DNA from: Symbiodinium natans
Taxonomy: Eukaryota > Sar > Dinophyceae > Suessiales > Symbiodiniaceae
Direction: 5' to 3'
Assembly: GCA_905221605.1 (NCBI GenBank)
Contig: CAJNDS010002214.1
Span: 316,512-380,511, forward strand
DNA length: 64,000 bases
Part shown: positions 1-9,881 of the stretch, piece by piece
Layout of the letters: each line of letters starts with the position of its first letter
How positions within the stretch are numbered: the stretch's first letter is position 1
The notes under the pieces: generated by a model
What the model was told of the DNA's origin: nothing
What the model saw: only the letters and a program-made list of their open reading frames with translations
The model's database searches: none
Program-made: the position numbers and the translations under genes

Positions 1-5
1 GTCAG

Positions 6-1509
6 GCAGTGTTCTGCCAGAGAGCAATTGAAAGTGCCGAGCAAGACGAGCAAAACGTCCTGCAGCGCTTTCTGGACGATCAGCGGATTCTGGGCTTATG
101 GTAATGAACGGAGCAGATGCGGGTTTCACAGCAGCCTAAGGACTTTGTGTTAGACAGCTTGTGGTAGACAACCTTGTGGGGCTGCAAAGGCTTTGGATAA
201 CGCCGAACCCAGGCGCTACAGGCATCGTATCGAGCTGCTCTTCTCGCGGTTTGATGGCCCCTTGGACAAACAGACATACTACAGCAGCGGTCAGCATTGG
301 ACTCGTCGTCGTAGTCGCCAGGTGTGTTATTCAGAGGCCTTGGCCACCGCCACAAAAAATCTGAAAGGGCCTCCAGAGATCTCTAGAGATTTTTTGGAAG
401 CTGTTTCTGGTTATCGCGAGCTGGGGCTTCGCGTTATGCGCAGGCGATGCCAGCATAAGAACCATCAGCAGAACAGGTGGGTGCACCATTCTGCGCGTAG
501 CAGGATGCACCGGAGTATTCGGGCGGTAAGTCCTTCATGCGGCCGTAGCTGGTTTAATCGGAAACCGCAACAGCCTGTCTCTGCGTGTTTTCCGATTTCG
601 GAGCGTGTTTTGAGGTCTCGAAAGGGATGGGGCCATCACACTCAGTGAAATGGAGCTGCTTGCCTAGCACATGATGTTCCGACCTGTGCAGCAGCACGCA
701 ACTGCTGTGCAGCATCTTCCAAAGGCAGTTCTTCAACGATGAAGAGGTTCGGGCCCTGTTCCAGTCCCTCGATCTGACGGCCAGGCACACAAGCAAAGAT
801 ACCTCAAACAATTTGCTGGATGTTTGGTGATCAGGCTCCATGCTGTTACTCTAAGCTAACGTGTGGATTGGCGCCGGCAGGGATTCGTGGACTCTCTTCA
901 AACTTCTGGACGAAGAGGGCAATGGAGACATCAATCTTTCAGTTCCTTGGCACGAGCTTGGCCTGAAGCCTCAAACTGACAACTATCTGCAACTTTCACG
1001 CTCTGCATCCTGCAAGCGTCACTCGCCGTCGCTGCTCAAGCAGGTCCATGGCAGGTCTACGCAAGGTAGAGCTAGACCTCAGTATGCCCCTGTCATAGCA
1101 CAATCTGAAGCTGCTGGGGAATTCTGGGACAGGCTTGAGGCAGAACGAAGCTACCACTCCTTTGACATCACATCTTGCAGAGCCCACAAGAACTAAAGCT
1201 GCCTCTCCTGTGTTCCAGAGCCATGCGTGGGTAAAGGGTGCATAGAACACGAAGATATAGCTCGGGTTGATCGGCTATGATGCTGAGAGCTCACTCTGCA
1301 CAAGTTCGAGTCGAAACCTTTGCCGCCACACCGCTTCCGATATAGTGTCGCAGAAGTGGGAATGAGTGAGGGGGCGGGCGCACCAACACTAAATTAAATG
1401 CATCAGACAGGCAGAGTATTGTAGAGAGAGCAGAACGATCTAGGCATCCGGCGCGCAACTAAGGAGTTCACTGATGGATGCCTGCGGCTGCGTGGCCCTG
1501 CAAAGGCCA
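6..1509 (+). CDS. Voltage-gated cation channel-like gene with EF-hand, 3' part, four exons
   Basis: Exons seen: 6-100, 713-784, 881-941 and 1464-1509. Exon 1 encodes VFCQRAIESAEQDEQNVLQR, the pattern that follows transmembrane helix S6 in dinoflagellate Ion_trans channels. Exon 2 encodes FFNDEEVRALFQSLDLTAR and joins in frame to exon 3, WTLFKLLDEEGNGDINLS, an EF-hand loop (D-E-E-G-N-G-D-I). Exon 4 supplies the closing EF, then TDGCLRLRGPAKA. This order (E-V-x-x-x-F-x-S-L-D-L, W-T-L-F-K-L-L-D, EF-hand, G-C-L-R-L-x-G-P-A-K-A) is the known C-terminal layout of these Ca-regulated membrane channels. Introns: 785-880 (GC-AG, 96 nt), 942-1463 (GT-AG, 522 nt); exon 1 is followed by GTAATG. The gene starts before the window, so the pore is not visible. 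A first EF-hand exon expected between exons 1 and 2 was not found. Family is fairly sure; exon 1 and exon 4 ends are less so. Confidence 0.75.
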
Positions 1510-1748
1510 GTTCGGAATGTTAGCAGTGGCGATGGAGATGATGCCACAATTCCCTCCACAGCCACAAGTCAAGCATATACTGGCGAAAACACGCTGGCTA
1601 AGTCAGCCGTCAGCCTTCGAAGCCCGGTCCACGTTCCAATCCCTCAAGAGAGGACACCTGCTGATCCCGCAGGCACTGGACATTGCTTGCGTGATGGACG
1701 AGAGCCGCCGGATCAAGCGAGCCTTGACCAGAGGAATGACAGGTTTGT

Positions 1749-1789
1749 GTTAGGGTTTAGGGTTTAGGGATTAGGGTTTAGGGTTTAGG
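1749..1789 (+). repeat. Short interstitial telomere-like array (TTTAGGG)
   Basis: About six units of TTTAGGG, one with an A insertion (GGGATTAGGG). It lies inside the presumed channel gene, downstream of its last firm exon. Confidence 0.9.
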
Positions 1790-1821
1790 ATTGGGATCTC
1801 TCTGCGTAACACGAAGGCAAG

Positions 1822-1935
1822 GTGATGATCGCCGAAGAACGCCTCTACAACATGGAGGCCCTGGTTGGTCAGCTAGCAAGCTCCGAGTCGACTCTCGTCC
1901 GCAAAGCTCACGATATCTCACAAGAACCATGTTGA
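1822..1935 (+). CDS. Possible terminal exon of the channel gene
   Basis: After AAG at 1819-1821 a frame opens that encodes VMIAEERLYNMEALVGQLAS and runs to a TGA at 1933-1935. It is charged and heptad-like, as in the coiled tails of such channels, and it lies downstream on the same strand. No splice partner in phase with the exon ending at 1509 could be proven, and a short telomere-like array lies between them. It could equally be a chance open stretch. Confidence 0.3.
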   Translation: MMIAEERLYNMEALVGQLASSESTLVRKAHDISQEPC

Positions 1936-1946
1936 GAGCAGGGTCT

Positions 1947-2005
1947 CAAAAAGAGTCAAAAAAGAGCCAAAAAAGAGCCAGAAAGAGTCAGAAGCAGTCT
2001 CAGTG
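1947..2005 (+). repeat. Imperfect 11-nt tandem repeat, purine-rich
   Basis: Units of the form AAAAAGAGTCA / AAAAAGAGCCA repeat about five times and decay at the 3' end. Confidence 0.8.
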
Positions 2006-2143
2006 CTGTGCTGTTTGTGGCTGTTTTCGCGGCTTTGTGTGGCTTGAGCGTGGGGAGACGTCGTGCTTGCAAAGGAGTTCGCCTCGCAAACTGCCGCTGG
2101 CTCCCAATGAGGCCGCCTGTGTGTTGACAATGTCAGCTTGGGA

Positions 2144-2241
2144 TGTGTTCCCCCCCTTTTTCTGAGAGTCCTCAATAGGGATTAGAGTAGGGGGTACTAG
2201 ATTCCCCTATTTAAGGAGCTGTTGGTATAAGGGGGAACACA
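2144..2241. mobile_element. MITE-like palindromic element, family A, older copy
   Basis: Ends are inverted: TGTGTTCCCCCC on the left and GGGGGAACACA on the right. The interior (GAGTCCT..AATAGGGATTA..GGGGG..AAGGAGCTGTTGGTATAAG) matches the copy at 58764-58867 along its whole length, at roughly three quarters identity by eye. No target-site duplication is clear here, so this copy is probably older. No coding capacity. Confidence 0.65.
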
Positions 2242-2559
2242 GTAGATGCCTGATGATGCCTGCAAGTCCCTCGCAAGATGTGCAAGCCTGTCATCTGTTC
2301 GTCGACTGCTTTGGAACTTCGGTCTTCGACTCTACTGTGTGCAAGTCAAGGATCCGCCGCTGCTTGGGCCGGTTATGGAAGCAGGAGGCTTGAAGCTGAG
2401 ACGGCTTTAGATAAAATAACACCTTGTGAAGATGGAGAGCCCCATCCGCATGCCAAGGCTTCACGTGCGGCCATGTGCCAAGAGTTCTTGGCTGAGCTGA
2501 AACTTGCTACAAGCCACGAGTCCATCGTGCTTGCTGTGGGTTTATCCCTGGTGCTGCTG

Positions 2560-3056
2560 CAGGGTCCGTCGAATGGCGACCAATATCTCCTTCCAGATGT
2601 CCCGTACGACATCGGTCCTGAGTTGGACCTGCGCCCGCAAGCGCTACCAGGCACACCCGAGTGTCTGATCCGTGTCTGGTGAGAAATGCCGCTTTGCATT
2701 GGGCAGGGGACGCACGCCAGAAAGCGCCTGAAGGTCATGAGACGGTGATGAGAGCTGCTTGACGGCAGCGGGTTCATAGTTGCAAACGCGCCCAACCCAC
2801 CAAACTGTGCTCGCGTCCTTGTGGCCAAGTGAAGCTTGGGCAGGGAGGGCGGTGGCTGCAGGAAAGAAAGAGGTCTCAGTGGTGGAAGGGTTGGGTTGGG
2901 GGTAGTTGGGGGGAGTCGACCAGATCTTGGTCTGCTTGTTCCAGACGCCTGTCGCTCCTGGCCGAGGCGAACGAATTCCTTCCTCAGGTGACGCATGGTG
3001 GGCGACAGCATTTTCCAGATCTCCCTTACGATCTCGGGCCTCCGCGATGAAGCAGC
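2560..3056 (-). other. Two related coding-like segments, strand uncertain
   Basis: A stretch near 2570-2615 and another near 2990-3040 share about 32 of 46 bases. Read on the minus strand both give the same peptide pattern: VVRDIWKEI and EIVREIWKMLS, the second followed by an arginine-rich open frame (PTMRHLRKEFVRLGQERQ). Read on the plus strand they give ISFQMSRTTSVLS and IFQISLTISGLR, so strand is not settled. I do not recognise the family. The pair looks like a duplicated exon or two exons of a repeat protein. Confidence 0.35.
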
Positions 3057-3112
3057 CGTCATCTGACAAGCTGCATGCTTTCAAGTCCTTGGAGCAGCTG
3101 AGCGCCAGCTGA

Positions 3113-4490
3113 TCAAGCCCTCAAAAGTTGTATACCCCGGTGTCAGGGTCTTGTATCCCAGCCTTCCAGATGTAGACCGCCTTCAATCTCACACGCCTGC
3201 GAACTATTCTCCAAAAGCCCAGCATCAAGTCAGCTACAGCATGGTCTGTAAACATTATATAGACAAGGAAAGGGTAACCAACAACATCCAAGAATTCAGT
3301 GTCCTAACCACCTATTTCTGATGGAGTACCTGTAGCATCTTCATGTCGGTTTCCTTGTCGCGTCATCACCCCGACTCTGAGAATCCTGAGAGGAGAGCGG
3401 TAGGGCCGCTAGGCAAACATGCACAAAGCACACGCGCGCTGCGTTGCGAGTTCCCGCGGTAACGATCGCAGATCAGTCCAAGACTGACCACTGCCGACAC
3501 GGATCATGTGGCCAACTTTGTGAAGCGGCACATGCTGCCCAGGTGATGGTGATTTGTGAAACCTTAGGCCTTAGGCGTTAGATGCCGAACCTGGTAAACC
3601 ATTGGCGGAGTCTATGCCGTAAGTGGCCACGTGCTCGTCCGAATCTTGCTTCCCGACATGGAAGCAACACCACTCTGAGATGATGTGGTTGTTCATGGTT
3701 GTTGTGGTGTATGCCCAAGGCAGCGCTACGCCTGCGTACCCAAGGTACCACGTCAGGAAAATTGAGTAGTCACAAGCAGCGAGACCCCTGCAAGACCATG
3801 CCCGACTTCACCTTGTCCCCCAACCTGTATAGCCGCATCGTTGGCATAGTTGGGCAGTTCATGCGCGTGCCGTATCCCTTCAAAGGGCGCTATGTGCCTT
3901 CACAGGTTGACATGTGTTCGGCCTGTTCAAACATGCTTTCATTGACATTCCTCTTGTCGCCAGGCAGCCATCAAATCTCAGCGCAACCCAGGACAATTTG
4001 ATTAGCTGCACTGGTGCGAAGCAACAAGAAGTGCCACACTGCATCGCACGACGCGGGGATGCCTAAGCTACTGCACAGGAGACTGCCGACGTGGCAGACA
4101 GCACCGGAGCAGTTGCAAATCTGGAGGTTTGCAACTTGCAATGGTTTGCTGGTGTGGGTGTGAGAAACATGTGACAGCCAGCGCGTGGCGAGGTGTTCTC
4201 TGAGAAAGGGGCAGCTGAGACACAGGCATTTGCAGCCTTTCGATTGTGAGGACAAATCTGGGGTCGAAGGTGCCTGCGAGGACCCCGTTGCCCAGGCCCA
4301 GCATCTGGAGCTTTGCTGCTTTTGGTCCATGTGCTGTGTTCTTTGTGAGGGACGGGAAACTTAAACTTCCGCCTGCAAGGCGCTGATGGAACAGGTGGCT
4401 GCCGCAGAGGCCAGTAAAATGGGGCGGACCTGTTTCCACACTCTTACACAGCTGACGAGCGGAAGGCAAGAGCAGCGCAAGAACTCTCTC
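3113..4490. other. No supported gene
   Basis: Several overlapping short open frames on both strands, none with a recognisable domain. The longest coding-like piece is near 3800-3960 on the plus strand. Confidence 0.6.
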
Positions 4491-4494
4491 TCGA

Positions 4495-5145
4495 CATATT
4501 TTTCTTATATTGTAGTTTATTATGTTAATTTGTATTATACTATACTGTGTTATATGATATATAATTATATAACCATTATGTTGTTATATTCTGTTATGTT
4601 ACATTATACGATACAATATATTGTATATATATATATATATGTATATGTATATATGTATGTATGTATGTTTGTATGTATGTATGTATGTATGTATATATAT
4701 ATATTTATTTATTTATGGTCCAGGGCTGCCACGCCCACCCCCCCCCCCCCCCCCCACCCCCATGGTATCCCCCCCCCCCACCCTCCCTTGTATCCCTACC
4801 CCCACCCCCCCTGCAGTGTGGGTGTTGTTGGGGTGTGGGTCTGGTTGGGGGGTTAGGGTCTAAGGTTTTGTACCCCCACGTCCGCTGTGTGGTGTGGGTG
4901 TGGTTGGGGCTTCAGGGTTTAAGGTTTAATAACCCCTTTGCTGTGGTGTGGGTGTGGTTGGGGGGTTAGGGTTTAAGATTTAATGCCCCCGCGCCCCCCC
5001 GCCCCCCGCCCTGTGGTGTGGGTGTGGGTGTGGTTGGGGGGTTAGGGGTAAGGGTTTAAGGTTTAGGTGGAGGGGGAGGGGGGCATACCATTGGGGGGGG
5101 GGGGATACCATGGGGGGGGGGGGTAGGGCCCGGGAGCCCGAGACT

Positions 5146-5177
<32 letters not shown>

Positions 5178-5178
5178 C
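4495..5178. repeat. AT/G/C low-complexity block with an inverted layout
   Basis: In order: AT-rich tract with TA and TATG repeats (4500-4720); C tract holding CCATGGTATCC (4739-4815); degenerate GGTGTGGTTGGGGGGTTAGGG repeats (4815-5065); G tracts holding GGATACCATGG (5085-5125); then a TA repeat (5146-5177). The C part with CCATGGTATCC and the G part with GGATACCATGG are inverted copies, and both outer edges are TA repeats. Together they could fold into one long hairpin. Confidence 0.8.
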
Positions 5179-5179
5179 G

Positions 5180-7110
5180 TTGTTTCCTCTTGCCGCGGGC
5201 TTCATCTGCGGCCTGGCCACTGCTAGGCTGCGGCTGAAGGCTGACGCGCCTGGAGCGACAGCGAGCGCGTTAAAAAGCCCATGCGCATCCATCCATGCCT
5301 CCGGATGCGGATACTTGCTGTTGCTTAGTAGGGAATGAGGGAATGAGGTACCCTATATCCCCCTATATATACCCTTTAAGGATAGTTGGGTGGCACTTGT
5401 TGTAGCAGCGCATGCTGTGAAGTTGCAGGATGATCAGGGGGATCCAATTTTTACCATCCAGTGCTCCCATCGAGTGGAAACTAGCCATGGATCCAGAAGA
5501 GCGAAGAAGGCACACATAGGCACACTGTACCATCGGAATCAGTTTTTGTGGTTTTGTTATCGTTTGAAAAGGGCAGAGAGCTGAGAAGGGCCCAGCCAGC
5601 CAAGGATTGATGGGCCGTGATGCGGGGCTCGTAGCGGCTCGTACTGGTAGAGTCGTAGAGAGAAAAACTCGGACCACTTGCTCAAGATGTGCTATGTATT
5701 GCAAAACAGCACACAAACCTTCTTACGTGAGAAGAGAGCTCAAAAGCTCAACCCAGGGGGCCCGGCTGCAGCAGCACACCGCAGGCCCACGCCGAACGTC
5801 CGCTGAAGCCCGAAGCATCCTGAAGCTATGCTCAAAAGCGCCATGCTCAATGGATCTCAATGGGCCATGGCTGCTTCTGGAGCTGGCTGCCTCTGGCCCA
5901 GGGCTACTTGGCTCCGCTGAGGAATTCTGAGCTAGCAGGCAACCGACAAACGACGTCCCATTGCTGTAGAGAGATGGCCATGGTTCTGTCTGTACGGGAG
6001 CAGATGTGACCCATGTGCCATGACATGGCTGTGCCCCCCGTCCCCCCACAGCTGACAGGCTCATACCTGCTGACTTGGAGTTCGCTCAACACTTCAGCTC
6101 CGTTGGACATTGACATTGTGCATGCAAAAGCCAGAGGCGCCACCGAGTCTCGAGGAGCTCATGACAAGTCGGGAACATGCTAGACTCTGCTACACGTCCG
6201 CGTGGCATGTAAACACGCATCACTTGGGGTAGACATTCTTGGTGCTTTGTCCGAGGACGCTTGTACTTCCACCGGCCAAGCACCGAGACTGATTCGCTCA
6301 CATGTGAGCACATGTGAGCAGCACCTGGTGCCTGCTTGGCCGCTCCTGCTCGAAGGCCAGCGCGCACGCGCCGGGCAGCTGGAAGTTTTCTGGCCTTTAG
6401 GAGGTGCCGGGCTGCGACTGCGGGAAATGACGCTGATCCACCACGACTCACGCTTGAGTGGTCGATTGTGAGGCTTGTTCGGGAACAGAGCCGCCGGCTC
6501 CCGCAGCTCGTTGTGCAACCGGAGTATGCAGGCACCGTCACCCGCGTGTTTGCCAAAAGTGCAAGACTTCTTCGTGCATATGTGGGCAGCACTCATAGCC
6601 TTGCCACTCGTCTGGGTTGTTGTTGGGTCATTGTGCTTTGCGGGATGCTTTTCATATCTTTTCATCCTCGTCTACATTCTGTCGGTGATCCTGTCCTCTC
6701 CCTCAAACTTGTCTCTCTGTTGTGTGGGGGAGGTGCGTTCGAGACATTCGGAGCAGGAAGCTGATGTTTGTGCTTCTTCAGTACTTTTGAATAGGCCACT
6801 CCAAGATGAGCTCAAGATGTGTCCAACTTCTCACATGAAGCATCGCGAGTAAAATGCTGTCTGCTGTCCGGCCATGCTTGTTTCGTGGCACGGCACGTTG
6901 TCCTAGTCCTAGCCATTTTTCGCATGAAAAGCAGCTTGACTGCCTCAAAAAGATAAGCCTTCCAGGAATGCTGGGCTTCCTTGAAGAGTTGCAAGCCAGG
7001 TGACTTGCCCTGCGTGCCGGTTTGGAGGCGGCAGCCAGGATCTGTGGCAGCCTTCGTCCCTCGACGGCATCCTGGGCCTGACTCCCCCATCCCTGCCCCT
7101 GAGAGTGGAT
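5180..7110. other. No supported gene
   Basis: Short open frames on both strands only. One frame near 6590-6705 (+) encodes a hydrophobic run (WAALIALPLVWVVVGSLCF) that could be a membrane segment, but nothing around it supports a gene. A weak GGTACCCTATATCCCCC palindromic fragment of the family C type lies at 5350-5390. Confidence 0.5.
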
Positions 7111-7123
7111 CCAAGCTCTGCAG

Positions 7124-7255
7124 ATCCACGTGGCCAAGAGCGGCGGCACAGCCTTTCGCGATGCATTGCTGCGGGGCCCTGATGCAGGCTGGTGCTGTGC
7201 AATGGAAGATGAGGACTCAAGGTTGAGACCACCTGTTTGTTGTCTGGTAGGCGGT
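7124..7255 (+). CDS. Possible sulfotransferase exon (PAPS-binding loop-like motif)
   Basis: After a good acceptor (CTCTGCAG ending at 7123) the frame reads IHVAKSGGTAFRDALLRG. The pattern H-V-x-K-[ST]-G-G-T-[AS]-[FL]-R is the 5'-phosphosulfate-binding loop of the membrane and Golgi sulfotransferase superfamily, which transfers sulfate from PAPS to glycans or other acceptors. The frame stays open past 7230, but the 3' exon edge is not clear. A second coding-like frame further on (about 7270-7473, ending REAACLDRVHSCALHEES.. then a stop) might be a later exon. The 3'-phosphate-binding motif was not found, so this rests on one short motif. Confidence 0.35.
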
Positions 7256-7494
7256 GCTGCTGTACGACTTCAGCCACAGTTTCCTTCGGAGACCCTCCTG
7301 AATTCGGCGATGTTTACAGAGCTCAGTGGAGAAGGTCAAAGTTCGGGGTTCGCGAGGCCGCATGTTTGGACCGTGTGCATAGCTGTGCGTTGCACGAGGA
7401 AAGCGCCGTCCTGAATGCCACCTGGCTGCAGACTCTGCCGCGCTCCACCATGCGCCGCTGTCTGGTAGACTGAGCATGTTTGACTTGAAGACTT

Positions 7495-7710
7495 GGGGAT
7501 TTCCGAAAACCGGGGTCCCCCGGTACCCCTTTATATACCCCGAGATGCTAATCCCGTTAAAGGAACCCCCCAAAATGGACACCCCCTATTCTCGGAAACT
7601 CCCCCTAGGGTTCCCCTATCCTTATATATCCCCAAGATAGTCATCCCTTTAAAGGCACCCCCAAAAAGGGCATCCCTAAACCCTGAACCCTATTCTGGGA
7701 AACCCCCCCA
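7495..7710 (+). mobile_element. Family C palindromic element, two tandem units
   Basis: Two units of about 100 bp (7513-7602 and 7607-7710) share CCCCTTTATATACCCC, ATCCC-TTTAAAGG-ACCCCC and CTATTCTCGGAAACTCCCCC. The second unit has CCCTAAACCCTGAACCC embedded in it. GGGG/CCCC blocks alternate with TA-rich blocks, as in the other family C copies. Confidence 0.65.
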
Positions 7711-8259
7711 ACCTTAGTTTGCTATGAGGCCACCTCGTTCGCTGTGGGCCGTTTGCTCTGGACCTACTCGAAGCAGACGCTTGTCTCCGTCAGCGGGCAG
7801 TTGGTCGGGGCACATGCCGCTGCCATAGGCCCCAAGCTTCCAAAGCATCGACCTTCCCAAACTTAGACCGGCCTCCCCATGCAACTCCTAGCCCTGGAAA
7901 CAATCCATGTGCTGCTTCATGTCTATCATCATTCATCGCATTTATGCCCGGGACCTCCGAGAAATCTTGATGTCTTGTAGGAGAATATTGGGACGTAGGG
8001 TTTTCAGGAGCATATTGCTAGAGCTAGAGATGTTCCGAGAGAGTAACATTGCTTTGATCGGGAGTGGTCAAACTTCGGCTTCGGTGCCAATCGCATTGCG
8101 GAACCTTGTGAACATGTGCAGTCTTTCGTGTAAGCTTCTCTTTCCAACATGTACCCCTTTCGCTCCAAAATCGTGTTTTCTCATGCTGTCGTCTCCTACC
8201 GGTGAAGGCACATCTGTGCGTAGACAGCAGAAGGAGGGAAGGGGCTTCCCAGTTGCCGA

Positions 8260-8460
8260 CCCTCAAGCCCAGCAGCAGAAGGAGAATAATAAGAAGTAGA
8301 CGAATGATGATAAAAAATAATAATGATATTAATCTAGAGGGGCTGCCTATTGGCCTGCAGGTTGCACTCACTCATAAAAATAGGAAGAGTAAGAGTAATC
8401 ATACTAAGAAGAAGAAGAAGCAGAAGAAGATGAAGAATAATAAACGAGAAGAAGCACGTC
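8260..8460 (+). repeat. Purine-rich mobile-microsatellite block
   Basis: Starts with a 22-nt leader (8260-8281) that occurs identically at 54795-54816, there too directly before an AAGCAG-type array. Here the array is degenerate: GAATAATAAGAAG, then AAGAAGAAGAAGCAGAAGAAG around 8405-8430. Confidence 0.7.
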
Positions 8461-9160
8461 TTACGGCACTTGGGATTCCGGGCAAGTGAGACCATCTCTT
8501 ACCAGACGTGGAGCTTACTTAGACTTAGTTCGCTCGCCCTCCCTTTGGAGCCCTAGCAAACCTTCTAAACCGCGCAAGCTTTAGTACCAGTTTTGCCGAG
8601 TTTAGGCGGCCCTTTGCCACCTCCGGCCCAACGGCTGTCCGTTTGAGGAATGCTCTGGAGACGGGCTCCGTCGGGATGGTTCCGAAGGGGGAGTTGTCGT
8701 GGGAACTGCAGGCCGGCTGACCATGGTAGCCACATGATCAGACATCATCCACATCGCCAGGGCGGTATTGAGAAACAGGCTGTACTGTAGCAGGTGACAA
8801 ATGTAGACCAATGAGAGCCTGAGGTTCCACGGCTTCTAGCCGAGGCAGCCCACCGGCTTCGGAGAGGTGCAAGGCAAAAGAAGGACACCGGTTGCCAGTG
8901 CTGCAAGCCAGACCAGACGTGGGTTCCGCCTACCCGCCCTGAATCCACCTGCCGTCTCAGGCCTTAGGTTTAGGTACACAAAGGCACGCAGGAAACCACC
9001 GAAGTTGTTGCAAACAAGATGTAGACGGGAGGAGCTCGAGCCGCAAGGCCCAGAATCAGCGGTCGATCTGTTGTCAAACTCTTTCGGTCGTCTTGTCAGA
9101 CTCTGGCCTCCCCATGTTCATTCTGCTTTCTAACCCTTTGCACGTTTGGGATCTTGGTGG

Positions 9161-9217
9161 TTTAGGGTTTAGGGTTTAGGGTTTAGGGTTTAGGGTTTAG
9201 GGTTTAGGGTTTAGGGA
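9161..9217 (+). repeat. Interstitial telomere-like array (TTTAGGG x8)
   Basis: Eight uninterrupted TTTAGGG units between otherwise unique flanks. Confidence 0.95.
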
Positions 9218-9383
9218 GTTTCCGTTGGGGGTCGATCTTGGAGATGCTGACAGGCTGATGTGCTAAAGGATGTCCAGGCTCAGTGGAGGTAGGTGCCATG
9301 GAAACTCCAAGTGGGATCCTTAGTCGAAGGCCCTTCTATTCTAGTGTCTGCATGGGGAAAATGGGGCAGCTGTCAGGGGTTGC

Positions 9384-9881
9384 TTGCTCAGAACATGCGC
9401 AGCATGGGTTGGCGCAGGAAGAGGCTGCGACTGTGCCGTGCCTTTGCATCTCCACAGCATTGATGTGAGATTGTTTGGGCATTTCTGGGCATTTTCTGTG
9501 TGCATCGAGAGTCCAACAAAGGTTCAAGTTCACGGGTATCTGCGGTACAGTTTAGCTGGACAACGCTGGAAAACTGAAATCAAAAACGATGCCGTCTGCG
9601 ACTGTACAACTTCCACCATTCTAGATGCATACGTTGATGTGTCCTGGACGCTCGACAGTACCTACGTTGCAGGCACGCTGCATTTTGACTTCTCCATTGT
9701 CCAGCCGCTCTTGCAAGCTTTGCCCGCTGGTCACGTTCTAGGCGCCAGAGGGGCGTCACGCAGCGAGATGTCCATGCTGACGTGCAAATTCGTCGTGAGA
9801 TGTCGCTCAACAACAGTTAAGAATGGGTGGAATGGATTTGATGCTGCACGGAGGACTGAAAAACCAGGTCGGAACCTCTGA
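9384..9881 (+). CDS. Unrecognised 165-codon open reading frame
   Basis: Open from ATG 9384 to TGA 9879-9881. The middle reads like protein (YLRYSLAGQRWKTEIKNDAV; LDAYVDVSWTLDSTYVAGTL), alternating hydrophobic and polar as in beta strands. No signal peptide, membrane helix or known motif is visible, and the first 30 codons look less protein-like, so the real coding part may be an exon within it. Function unknown. Confidence 0.3.
   Translation: MLRTCAAWVGAGRGCDCAVPLHLHSIDVRLFGHFWAFSVCIESPTKVQVHGYLRYSLAGQRWKTEIKNDAVCDCTTSTILDAYVDVSWTLDSTYVAGTLHFDFSIVQPLLQALPAGHVLGARGASRSEMSMLTCKFVVRCRSTTVKNGWNGFDAARRTEKPGRNL

Noticed and set aside
1261-1330. tRNA-like GTTCGAGTCGAAACC
   Set aside because: No acceptor stem or anticodon arm could be folded around it.
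3797-3960. Bestrophin-like reading of YSRIVGIVGQFMRVPYPF
   Set aside because: Only a loose R-V-P-[YF]-P-F similarity; no neighbouring membrane helices or Ca-binding motif.
6904-6925. Spliced-leader-like CTAGCCATTTTTCGC
   Set aside because: Only the AGCCATTTT core matches the dinoflagellate leader; the TGGCTCAAG end is missing.
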